This document shows positions 7,726 to 15,570 of a DNA stretch of 37,618 nt, one piece after another. This stretch comes from Planctomycetota bacterium (GTDB taxonomy: Bacteria; Planctomycetota; Uabimicrobiia; Uabimicrobiales; Uabimicrobiaceae): positions 1 to 37,618 of the forward strand of contig JAJDCR010000012.1 of the NCBI GenBank assembly GCA_029260735.1, read 5' to 3'. Numbering within the stretch: position 1 is the first letter of the stretch; every line of letters begins with the position of its first letter. The notes under the pieces are model-generated. The model had not been told where the DNA came from, did no database searches, and worked only from the letters and a program-made list of their open reading frames with translations. The position numbers and the translations under genes are program-made.

Positions 7726-8526
7726 GTGCGTTTTAAACTTGAATTATCTGTTCATAAAACTAACAATATTTTACCCATCAATTATCAATATGAAGTTTCC
7801 TCATGGATTTATAAGGTTCTTCAGCAAGGAAACTTTGATTTTGCTAAGTGGCTACACAACGAAGGCTGCCAATGGCAAAACAAAAAATTCAAACTTTTAA
7901 CTTTTTCTCAGATATTTATTCAACCACAATGGAAAAGGGAAGGAGATCGCATTCATATTCTGAGTGGCAAAGCCTCTCTTCAGATTTCCTTTTATCTACA
8001 AGAAGCTGTTCAAAATTTCTTAATCGGAATATTTCAAGAACAACAATTCTCCATCGGTGACAGCAAAACAAGAGCTGAATTTCAAATCACAAAAGTAGAA
8101 CCTCTTCCCATCCCACGCTTTGAAAATGAAGCCGAGCTTTCATGCCTTTCTCCCATCGTCTTGTCTAAATATATAGATAACAAAAAACACCCGGAATACT
8201 TGTCTCCAGAGCATGAAGAATATAGCGAATATTTCTTTAACAACTTAATCCACAAGTACCTTATTGCTCATACAGCATCTTCAGATTCTTTTACTGACTT
8301 TAAGCGGGAAACAGAAAGAAAGTCTCCTCTAAAGTTAGAGCCTTTGTCGACTTCAAAATCCCGCCTGGTTAAAATCAAGGCAGGCAAAAAAGATGAAACA
8401 AAAATAAAGGGGTACATCCAGAAATTCAAAATAGTTGCTCCCTCTGAACTAATAGAGTTTGGTTATCATGCTGGATTTGGAGAAAAAAATGCCATTGGAT
8501 TCGGATATACGGAGGTTCTAAATTGA
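7726..8526 (+). CDS. cas6: CRISPR pre-crRNA endonuclease Cas6
   Basis: 266 residues from a GTG start at 7726, with AGGAG six bases upstream. A TTG two codons earlier overlaps that site and is less likely. Cas6 cuts the repeat transcript and stays on the crRNA. The C-terminal glycine-rich loop is clear (HAGFGEKNAIGFGYTEV), as is the N-terminal RAMP-like strand (FKLELSVHK). His44 in WLHNEG occupies the usual place of the catalytic histidine. It is the first gene of the cas operon. A 246-bp gap separates it from cas8, much longer than any other gap in the operon, and that gap holds a crRNA-like element. Confidence 0.92.
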   Translation: MRFKLELSVHKTNNILPINYQYEVSSWIYKVLQQGNFDFAKWLHNEGCQWQNKKFKLLTFSQIFIQPQWKREGDRIHILSGKASLQISFYLQEAVQNFLIGIFQEQQFSIGDSKTRAEFQITKVEPLPIPRFENEAELSCLSPIVLSKYIDNKKHPEYLSPEHEEYSEYFFNNLIHKYLIAHTASSDSFTDFKRETERKSPLKLEPLSTSKSRLVKIKAGKKDETKIKGYIQKFKIVAPSELIEFGYHAGFGEKNAIGFGYTEVLN

Positions 8527-8623
8527 AAATTTATCTTTTTCGAGAAAAAATGAAAAATAAAAAGTTTTTTTTCTTGAAATGCAAAAATAAAGCCGTAAGA
8601 TAAAAGCAACTACATAAAAAATC

Positions 8624-8661
8624 AATGTTATTGTAATTAGTATTATTTTATTGTAATTAGT
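8624..8661 (+). promoter_or_regulatory. Predicted target site of the crRNA-like RNA: two direct repeats 20 bp apart
   Basis: TTATTGTAATTAGT occurs at 8628-8641 and again at 8648-8661, exactly 20 bp apart, and a third time inside the pseudo-spacer (8702-8715). The first copy matches the first 17 nt of the pseudo-spacer perfectly (8625-8641 with 8699-8715) and is preceded by TCA (8622-8624) in the PAM position. After base 17 the match ends almost completely (1 of 14). The second copy has one mismatch in the seed and ATT in the PAM position. A pair of transcription-factor half-sites two helix turns apart is the alternative. Confidence 0.6.
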
Positions 8662-8676
8662 AATTGAACCAGAGTA

Positions 8677-8752
8677 GCTTTAAAAATGGAATTGAAAAAT
8701 GTTATTGTAATTAGTTACTACAATTAACTGTTTTAAATCGTACCAATTGTGG
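8677..8752 (+). ncRNA. Degenerate mini-CRISPR (CreA/CreR-like crRNA-like RNA)
   Basis: Between cas6 and cas8 lies pseudo-repeat 1 (8677-8698). It starts GCTTTAA and ends ATGGAATTGAAA, both exact to the array repeat, with the middle deleted, so the 3' handle region is kept. A 31-nt pseudo-spacer follows (8699-8729). Pseudo-repeat 2 (8730-8752) begins GTTTTAAATCGTACCAA, close to the array repeat's 5' half. Keeping the 3' half of repeat 1 and the 5' half of repeat 2 is what Cas6 processing into one crRNA-like RNA needs. A second repeat-like piece (TAATTGAACCAGA, 8661-8673) lies just upstream. No promoter could be assigned. A 17-codon mini-ORF (8550-8603) upstream and a 13-codon one within (8686-8727) could be toxin-like parts, but neither has a convincing ribosome site. 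Confidence 0.7.
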
Positions 8753-8772
8753 TTTTCGAAGGAAACTAAACT

Positions 8773-10599
8773 ATGCTGAAAGAAATTGTAGATTTCACCA
8801 GATATATCCAAAAAAACAGTCCCGACACTTTCACCCGAAACATATATCCCAAAGTAGGGCTACACTTGGAAGTTCACTTAGATAATTCTGGTAGCCTAAA
8901 AAAAGAACCTCAATATGAGGTTTTTCCTAAAGCCAAGATTCCTCCACCTCTTTCTTCTTTTTTAGAAAAGTGTTTGGCAAGGGAAATCCATACCAAGTGG
9001 GTGTCGGCCAACAAGGCTTTAGATTCAAAAAAGAAAATTCATACATGCTCTCCTTTTTCCGTAGCTTTTAAATTAAAAACAATAGAAGAGGTGAATGGGC
9101 GCTGGAAAGACTATTTTCAAACCGCGATAAACTATTGTCAAAGTGAAGAGCAAAAAGAACTGTCGAGACTTTTCCAAGGTTTTTGCCAAACCAACTTAAT
9201 TAAGTTGGTAGAGGAAACCATTCTAAAGTTAGAAAAACAAGAGGAAGGAAAGAAGAAAAAGACAACGCTGGGAAAAGATGACTACATTTACTGTTACTTA
9301 GGTAACGCAAGTCTGTCTTTTTATGAGGAAACTCACACCAACTATTTGAGAACAAAGGTTTTTAATAGCGAAAAATTTAATATAACCCTAGAAGAGCAAA
9401 CCTTTGGAGTCTCCGATTATCTTACAGGTTATAATGAAAAGAAGCCTTTTCTAAAGCACCACACAGCTCCCTTCTCGATCGGGACTCGAGTTACGACAGA
9501 CAATGCCGTCGACTTGTATCGTTTTTCTCAACTCCAGCAAAATAGACAACTTCCAATCCCCACTCCAATATTTGTAGATCAACAAGAGCATAATGTAGAA
9601 ATGATTCGTCTTTTCAATGAGACGGGAGAGAGAAAAAACTATCGATCCATCATAAAAGATTTACACGAGGAAAAATCTGAAAAACTATCAAGTTTTTATT
9701 TGTTGTTTTTTTATATGGGAGGAGTGAAAGATTTTGATTTTGTCCCTGTTTTCCAGTACGACATTTCCCTTCCTCATTTCCAAGATATTTGCGAGTTGTC
9801 AACATCTAAACACGTTTGGAAATTACAGTCTTACTCAATAGAGAATATCTTTGCATTCGAGACAGAGGTAGTGCAACGCATTTTTAACAATCAGCTAATC
9901 CAAAAAAACAAAGAAGGTCAGCTTCGCTTTCGTTACTTTGATGATCTTGAAAGTAACAAAATGCGCTCTGCTATTTTCCATATGGTATCAAGGTATAGAA
10001 AAAACTTCTACGACTACATATATAAAAGCCAAAAGCAAGCCGTTTCAAGAAGCATGTTCTCTGAAATCATGGAAACCTTGATTATCGATGATATAAAACA
10101 AGATGAAGTAAAAAATGACAAGCACACCAAAGAATACACCATTAAAGAAAAAATAAATATATGGTTCTCTCTAAACGAATTCTTTGTTAATGACACAGGA
10201 AAGGAAGAGATGAAAATGGCTCAAGAAATAGAGTTAGTCCGAGAAAAAATCAACGATATGGTCGAAAACTCCGAAATTGGTATAAAAAGTGATAACGAAT
10301 TTGCTTATGCAGCAGGACAAATCATTTATTACTTACTAAGTTGTAGCGAAGCGAGCAATAAAAAACATTCATTGCTAGAACCCTTTCTCCAAAAAAGCGA
10401 TTTAAAACAATTTAAATTAACCATTTCCAGAGTTTTTAATCAGTATAAACATGGCATTGGCTTTCACCACCTTCGATTCAATAATCTTGCAGCAAATGTA
10501 TTTTCTTACGAAACAAAGACAAATATAAAAGAGCTGACTCCAATGCTTTTAGCAGGATATTTTTCTAAAAATCGAATTTTTAAAGATAAAAACGACTAA
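8773..10599 (+). CDS. cas8b: Type I-B Cascade large subunit Cas8b (Csh1/TM1802-like)
   Basis: 608 residues, the usual size for Cas8b. It recognises the PAM and unwinds target DNA in Cascade. Sequence support is its place between cas6 and a Csh2-type cas7, and the C-terminal region NEFAYAAGQIIYYLLS...KKHSLLEPFLQKS, typical of Csh1/TM1802 proteins. I see no CxxC zinc-finger pairs. The ATG at 8773 follows GAAGGAAA, giving a reasonable ribosome site. The last ~127 codons look able to be translated separately as Cas11. The upstream gap holds the crRNA-like element, so transcription of cas8 and everything after it may be controlled there. Confidence 0.88.
   Translation: MLKEIVDFTRYIQKNSPDTFTRNIYPKVGLHLEVHLDNSGSLKKEPQYEVFPKAKIPPPLSSFLEKCLAREIHTKWVSANKALDSKKKIHTCSPFSVAFKLKTIEEVNGRWKDYFQTAINYCQSEEQKELSRLFQGFCQTNLIKLVEETILKLEKQEEGKKKKTTLGKDDYIYCYLGNASLSFYEETHTNYLRTKVFNSEKFNITLEEQTFGVSDYLTGYNEKKPFLKHHTAPFSIGTRVTTDNAVDLYRFSQLQQNRQLPIPTPIFVDQQEHNVEMIRLFNETGERKNYRSIIKDLHEEKSEKLSSFYLLFFYMGGVKDFDFVPVFQYDISLPHFQDICELSTSKHVWKLQSYSIENIFAFETEVVQRIFNNQLIQKNKEGQLRFRYFDDLESNKMRSAIFHMVSRYRKNFYDYIYKSQKQAVSRSMFSEIMETLIIDDIKQDEVKNDKHTKEYTIKEKINIWFSLNEFFVNDTGKEEMKMAQEIELVREKINDMVENSEIGIKSDNEFAYAAGQIIYYLLSCSEASNKKHSLLEPFLQKSDLKQFKLTISRVFNQYKHGIGFHHLRFNNLAANVFSYETKTNIKELTPMLLAGYFSKNRIFKDKND
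10216..10599 (+). CDS. cas11: Probable small subunit Cas11 from an internal start within cas8b
   Basis: In frame with cas8b, ATG codons at 10210 and 10216 (residues 480 and 482) follow a purine-rich site, AGGAAAGGAAG (10197-10207), with correct spacing. The product would be a helical ~127-residue protein (MAQEIELVREKIND...NEFAYAAGQ...HSLLEPF...). Internal translation of Cas11 from the 3' end of cas8 is established for several type I-B, I-C and I-D systems. Here it is inferred from the internal ribosome site and the helical, small-subunit-like sequence. Which of the two ATGs is used is unclear. Confidence 0.6.
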   Translation: MAQEIELVREKINDMVENSEIGIKSDNEFAYAAGQIIYYLLSCSEASNKKHSLLEPFLQKSDLKQFKLTISRVFNQYKHGIGFHHLRFNNLAANVFSYETKTNIKELTPMLLAGYFSKNRIFKDKND

Positions 10600-10664
10600 G
10601 CAGGTTTTTAAATAGTTATTCAATGCTTAAAAAAGAAATCATCGAATTTACAAGGAGAGATTTT

Positions 10665-11615
10665 ATGAGTGAATTCAAAAGTCGGGTTTTCGGATGTGTT
10701 ATTGTTAAAGCAATTAACTCCAACTACAATGCTGATTTTACCCATCAACCGCGAACCTTACCTGATGGTATTGTTTATGCTACAGATAAAGCGCTCAAGT
10801 TTAGTATTCGGCATTACTTAAAAGAACAGTACTCCAAAGAAATCATTTTCTTTTATAAAAATCTTAATGAAGAGTTGGTTCCTCGAACTCTTTCCGAAAG
10901 CTATGAAAACGTTTTTGGAGAGCTAAAAAAAGAAGAAAAAAATAAAGTTTTAACAAATCTTCTAGGGTGTTTAGATGTGCGCTTTTTTGGGGCCACTTTT
11001 GCTGCTAAAGGAAAAGGAGTTACTGTTAACTTGTCTATTCATGGCCCTGTTCAAATTAACCACGGAGTAAATCGATTTCCCAAAAATGAAATTTATTCTG
11101 AACAAATAATGTCTCCTTTCCGCAATCCAGGAAAAGAAGATGAGGAAGCTAAAGGAATGACAACATTGGGCCAACAATCGAAGCTACGAGAAGGCCACTA
11201 TGTTCATCATTTTTCAGTGAACCCAAGAAATCTTTATCCTCTGAAAAGTGCAGCCTCAGAAATCCCCTTGTTGACGGACGAAGATATTAAAAAACTCAAA
11301 GAAGCGATGACAACCGGCGTCACCTACTACGATTCAACTTCCAAAGCAGGTAGTGAAAACGAAATGCTAGTTTGGATAGAGCTGAAAGAAGAGTCAAAAC
11401 TGGTTTTACCAGTGCTAACGGAAATGATTAAAGTCGAACGAGAAAATGATATGGTTTATATCGACTTTAATAACCTCACAGAGCTTTTAAATAGCGTTTC
11501 CGAACATGTTTCTAGTCTTGAAATACACTATTCTCCTGAAACAACCAAGCTCGAAAATGAACCCAAGAATGCCCAATATTTTCACTTGGTAAATGGAAAA
11601 AAAATTCAATCTTAG
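10665..11615 (+). CDS. cas7: Cascade backbone subunit Cas7 (Csh2 family)
   Basis: 316 residues from the ATG at 10665, which follows a strong AAGGAG. Cas7 forms the filament that coats the crRNA spacer. Typical Csh2 phrases are SRVFGCVIVKAINSNYNAD, DVRFFGATFAAKG and the long loop SIHGPVQINHGVN...TTLGQQSKLREGHYVHHFS. An upstream in-frame ATG at 10623 would add 14 residues but lacks a ribosome site. Those extra codons read MLKKEIIEFTR, oddly like the start of Cas8b (MLKEIVDFTR). It lies 65 bp after cas8b and just before cas5. Confidence 0.92.
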   Translation: MSEFKSRVFGCVIVKAINSNYNADFTHQPRTLPDGIVYATDKALKFSIRHYLKEQYSKEIIFFYKNLNEELVPRTLSESYENVFGELKKEEKNKVLTNLLGCLDVRFFGATFAAKGKGVTVNLSIHGPVQINHGVNRFPKNEIYSEQIMSPFRNPGKEDEEAKGMTTLGQQSKLREGHYVHHFSVNPRNLYPLKSAASEIPLLTDEDIKKLKEAMTTGVTYYDSTSKAGSENEMLVWIELKEESKLVLPVLTEMIKVERENDMVYIDFNNLTELLNSVSEHVSSLEIHYSPETTKLENEPKNAQYFHLVNGKKIQS

Positions 11616-11628
11616 AGAGAAATATTTC

Positions 11629-12378
11629 ATGGATAAACTAATCTCTGTAGATTTTAAGGCTTCTTTTGGGTTTCTGAAAAAACCAGACATCAATGAAGGA
11701 GTCTATCTCACATTTAACATTTTGCATAAGCCTGCTTTCTTAGGAATTTTAGGAGCTATAGTCGGTCTGGAAGGATTTCAAAGTAAAGGTAAACTACCTG
11801 AGTACTACCAAAAATTGAAAAATCTCCTCATAGGAATCCAGCCTTTGCAAAGCCGACAAGGCAATTACGAAAAAATAATTTTAGCTTACAATAACTCTAC
11901 TGGTTATGCCAGTCGCGAGGAGGGAGGAAACTTAATTGTTTCGGAGCAAACACTTATAAAACCTTCTTTTCGCTGTTTTATTGGCTTAGAAGATAAAAAT
12001 CCATTGCACCAAGAAATCGACACTCACTTAGAAAAAAGACTAGCAGAGTATATCCCCTATTTGGGGAAAAATGACTTTTCCCTTTGGTGGGATAATTATC
12101 GAGAATACTCTTGGAGTCCATTTTCGTGTCAGAAAAACTTTACTTTAAAAACTATCTTCCAAAAACCTGAAAGAGTGGTTCCAATCGTTGATTATGATGG
12201 TAACTCTAAAAACGAATTTATCTATTTTGAAAGACTCCCTATTCAGTTTGATGAAAAGCTATTACAGTACCAGTACGCAAACTTTGTCTTTACAAACTAT
12301 CTTCTAGACAAAGACAACCATATCGAAAATACTTTTCAACTTGAGGGACACGAGGATAATGTCATCCAACTCATCTAA
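11629..12378 (+). CDS. cas5: Cascade subunit Cas5 (type I-B)
   Basis: 249 residues. Cas5 caps the 5' handle of the crRNA. The N-terminus MDKLISVDFKASFGFLKKPD is the RAMP strand typical of Cas5h, followed by ILHKPAFLGILGAIVGLEGF. The ATG at 11629 has AGAGAG upstream and follows the cas7 stop. An ATG at 11593 would overlap cas7 by 23 bases and add 12 unconserved-looking residues. The 3' end overlaps cas3 by 20 bases, so the two are probably translationally coupled. Confidence 0.9.
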   Translation: MDKLISVDFKASFGFLKKPDINEGVYLTFNILHKPAFLGILGAIVGLEGFQSKGKLPEYYQKLKNLLIGIQPLQSRQGNYEKIILAYNNSTGYASREEGGNLIVSEQTLIKPSFRCFIGLEDKNPLHQEIDTHLEKRLAEYIPYLGKNDFSLWWDNYREYSWSPFSCQKNFTLKTIFQKPERVVPIVDYDGNSKNEFIYFERLPIQFDEKLLQYQYANFVFTNYLLDKDNHIENTFQLEGHEDNVIQLI

Positions 12379-15055
12379 TAAAAATCCAGTGAGTTTCCAG
12401 AATATAGCCCAAGAGAAGCTAATCTTTTGGGAAAAACTTCCTGCGGATAAAATCTATTACGCTCACACTTCTTCAGGGAAAAAGAAAGAAACTCTCAAAG
12501 AACATACCGATTTGGTAACAAAATATACCTTGAAAATTTTGGATAAATTTTGTTTAGAAACGCCTATCGATCAATTTAGTAAAGAATTTTGCTCAGTTTT
12601 TCAAATAAAAGATACTCTTCTTGGGCAGCGTTTTTTCAAGCAACTGTTTTTGAATGCCATCATTTACCATGACCTTGGAAAAATAAACGAAAACTTTCAA
12701 TACCATAAGATGGAAAACTCTGCTTTCTCGGAAAATCCAAAAAACGCCATCGGAACCAAGCACTCCATTTTAAGTGCTTATCTCTATGTTGTTCATCACA
12801 TTGCCGAAGTAAAAAAACACTTCACTGGATTAGAAAGACAAAGATTTTTTTATCTTGTCTTTTTATTTGCTTGCTCCATAAAAAAGCACCACTCCTCTTA
12901 CTTGAGCTTCCAAAAAGCACTAAGATATAAACCCGAGATTAAAAAATTAGATAGCTATTTAGTTTTTTTAGGTATAGAGGAAGAAGATAAAAAAGACGCT
13001 CTCCATCAATTTGATAGGTGTGAGACAATTGAAATTTTTTTTTATAAAGATGATATAAAAAAAGAAAATTTGTCTTTCCTTTTTATTCTCCTCAAACTTC
13101 ATTTCTCTATTCTGACAGCAGCGGATTTTTATGCGACCTCTGAATATATGCAAAATCTAAAGATAGAAGATTTTGGTCTTTTCAAAAAAGCAGATACGAC
13201 AAAATTGCACCGCCAGTTTTGGGACTACAAGCACAATCAAAAACTACATAAAAACTTTCATTTTTATGAAAATTTAACATCCCAAGAACTATTCACCCAT
13301 AGCCAAGACAATCTCAACTTGCTTCGTCAAAAAATGCTAGCAGAAGTGATTGCTAATATTCGCCAACATCCCGAAGAAAATATTTTTTATTTAGAAGCCC
13401 CGACGGGAGCAGGAAAAACCAATATCTCTCTGGCTATTGCCCTGGAACTTATGCTAAAAAATGAAAATCTCAATAAGATTTTTTATGTCTTTCCCTATAC
13501 CGCAATAGCCACTCAAACCTTCAAAAAAATAAAAGACACTTTAGGTATCGGCAACGAGACCATCATAGAGCTTCACTCTAGGGCTGGATTTCACAATAAA
13601 ATAGAAGAAGAAAAAAATGATGGATTCTATGGAGACGAACGCTATAACTATTTAGATAATTTATTTTTAAACTATCCCCTCGTTTTACTCACGCATGTTC
13701 GTTTTTTTGAAATCCTAAGTGGTAATAGCAAAGAATCTAATTACCTAATGCACCGATTGGCAAACTCGATAGTTATTATTGACGAACTCCAGTCCTATCC
13801 TCCGCATATCTGGGACAAAATTTGCTATTTCATTTGTCAGTATTCTCGTTACCTCAACATGAAATTTTTATTCATGTCAGCAACTTTACCCAAGCTAGGG
13901 GATATCAATCCTTCCCTTACCAAGGGAACCGTTTTTTTTCCTCTGGTCAAAGAAAAATCGGACTATTTCCAAAATCCCAATTTTAAAAACAGAGTACAAT
14001 TTGACTTTTCTTTTCTCGATAAACAAATAGATTCTGTGGAAAAATTAGCTCCTCAAGTAAAAGCCATTTGCGAACAATACTACTCCCAGAAGGGGCACAT
14101 AAAATGTCTTGTTCAATTTATTACCAAGAGAAGTGCCCGTGTTTTTCGGCACAATATAGAACAATCAAAACTATTTCAAGGATATGATATATATTTGCTT
14201 TCGGGAGATATTCTGGAGCACAAACGGCAAGAAATAATTGACATAATAAAAGATACATCCGATGAGAGTCACAAAATTTTACTAATCTCGACCCAAGTTA
14301 TAGAAGCTGGGGTCGACATAGACATGGATATTGGATTTAAAAACAAAGCTTTAATCGATAACGAAGAACAGGTTGCAGGTCGTATCAATAGGGAAAACTC
14401 TAAGATAAACTCGGTTCTTTATATCTTTGAAATTGATGAGGCCAAAACAGTTTACCGAGATGATTTACGCTGTAAAGTTATGACAAGCGAAGAAATTTCT
14501 GAAGAATACAAAAACATCTTACAAAACAAAGATTTTGATAAGCTATACCAACTTGTTTACGAAAAAATCAACCGAAAAAATAAAGATCCCTTGATCGAAA
14601 ATCTATCTTCCTACCAAAAAAACATGGCATCCTTAGATTTAGAAAAGGTCAAAGAAGGCTTAAAAATTATTAAGCAAACAACCTACTCCATTTTTGTACC
14701 TCTCAAGATACCCGAAGAGACATTTTCGAACACAGAAAAAGAGTTTCTCCAAAGCCAAAAAGCTTACCAAGGAGAAAATAAAATCGATGGAGAAAAAGTA
14801 TGGAAACTTTACCAAAGTTTCATAAAAGCAAAGGACCTGGAATTAATCCAAAAAAAAGCAGGAATCAAAAAAATATATGGAATAATCTCAAAATATATTT
14901 TCTCTGTTCATAGCAAACAAAAAGATGATCTTTTACACTATACCGATCCAGAGAATTCCTTTGCTGGTATTTTATATCTATCGCACCATGAAAAAATATA
15001 TAGTGAAGAAGAAGGACTTAAGCCAGAAGATTTTCAAGATGGGTATTGTTTATGA
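12359..15055 (+). CDS. cas3: CRISPR nuclease-helicase Cas3
   Basis: 898 residues from ATG 12359 (GAGG just upstream). Cas3 unwinds and degrades DNA marked by Cascade. The N-terminal HD nuclease has KEHTDLV (H49), IIYHDLGKINENF (H104, D105), TKHSILSAY and a KKHHSSY cluster. The SF2 helicase follows: Walker A EAPTGAGKTN near residue 346, DELQ in IIDELQSYPP near 475, MSATLP near 506, STQVIEAGVDIDMD and AGRINR near 671. All key residues look intact. It overlaps the end of cas5 and shares ATGA with the start of cas4. Confidence 0.96.
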   Translation: MSSNSSNKNPVSFQNIAQEKLIFWEKLPADKIYYAHTSSGKKKETLKEHTDLVTKYTLKILDKFCLETPIDQFSKEFCSVFQIKDTLLGQRFFKQLFLNAIIYHDLGKINENFQYHKMENSAFSENPKNAIGTKHSILSAYLYVVHHIAEVKKHFTGLERQRFFYLVFLFACSIKKHHSSYLSFQKALRYKPEIKKLDSYLVFLGIEEEDKKDALHQFDRCETIEIFFYKDDIKKENLSFLFILLKLHFSILTAADFYATSEYMQNLKIEDFGLFKKADTTKLHRQFWDYKHNQKLHKNFHFYENLTSQELFTHSQDNLNLLRQKMLAEVIANIRQHPEENIFYLEAPTGAGKTNISLAIALELMLKNENLNKIFYVFPYTAIATQTFKKIKDTLGIGNETIIELHSRAGFHNKIEEEKNDGFYGDERYNYLDNLFLNYPLVLLTHVRFFEILSGNSKESNYLMHRLANSIVIIDELQSYPPHIWDKICYFICQYSRYLNMKFLFMSATLPKLGDINPSLTKGTVFFPLVKEKSDYFQNPNFKNRVQFDFSFLDKQIDSVEKLAPQVKAICEQYYSQKGHIKCLVQFITKRSARVFRHNIEQSKLFQGYDIYLLSGDILEHKRQEIIDIIKDTSDESHKILLISTQVIEAGVDIDMDIGFKNKALIDNEEQVAGRINRENSKINSVLYIFEIDEAKTVYRDDLRCKVMTSEEISEEYKNILQNKDFDKLYQLVYEKINRKNKDPLIENLSSYQKNMASLDLEKVKEGLKIIKQTTYSIFVPLKIPEETFSNTEKEFLQSQKAYQGENKIDGEKVWKLYQSFIKAKDLELIQKKAGIKKIYGIISKYIFSVHSKQKDDLLHYTDPENSFAGILYLSHHEKIYSEEEGLKPEDFQDGYCL

Positions 15056-15570
15056 GCAGACAAATTAGAGTCACGGGAACTCATATGAACTACTACCATA
15101 TATGCAAAAGAGAGCTCTGGCTTTTTGCTCATGATATTCGTATGGAGCATTCCTCTTCTTTGGTCTCAGAAGGACGCTTTATTCACGAGAACACTTATCC
15201 TCAAAGAGCCTCTCGTTACCAAGAAGTTCAAATCGAAGGAATAAAAATTGATTTTTACGATGCTAAAAACAAAGTCGTTCATGAAATCAAAAAATCAAAC
15301 AGAGCAGAGAAGGCTCATATTTGGCAAGTCAAATACTACATTTATGTGCTTCAGCAAAAAGGAATTTGTGAGGTCACCGGAGTCTTAGAGTACCCTAAAT
15401 TACGAGAAACTAAAAAAATAGAACTTCTTCCTGAGGACGTTCCTTACATAGAAACAACGATTACAGAAATTCAAGCGATTATCGCAAGTCCAACTTGTCC
15501 TCCTCGTTTAGCCAAGAAGCACTGCCAAAATTGCTCCTATTTCTATTTTTGTTGGAGTGGAGAAGGCTAA
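15052..15570 (+). CDS. cas4: CRISPR adaptation exonuclease Cas4
   Basis: 172 residues from the ATG at 15052, which overlaps the cas3 stop (ATGA). Cas4 trims prespacers and helps choose the PAM and orientation. The RecB-like nuclease motifs are present: GIKIDFYD, VHEIKKS (ExK) and QVKYYIYVL (QxxxY). The iron-sulfur cysteines are one near the N-terminus (YYHICKRELW) and three at the C-terminus (HCQNCSYFYFCW). This is the usual short Cas4 of type I-B. The stop codon is followed directly by the cas1 ATG, so adaptation genes are tightly coupled. Confidence 0.95.
   Translation: MSRQIRVTGTHMNYYHICKRELWLFAHDIRMEHSSSLVSEGRFIHENTYPQRASRYQEVQIEGIKIDFYDAKNKVVHEIKKSNRAEKAHIWQVKYYIYVLQQKGICEVTGVLEYPKLRETKKIELLPEDVPYIETTITEIQAIIASPTCPPRLAKKHCQNCSYFYFCWSGEG

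Noticed and set aside
10014..10196. Minus-strand frame inside cas8b
   Set aside because: Antisense shadow of a well-supported gene, with no start signals.
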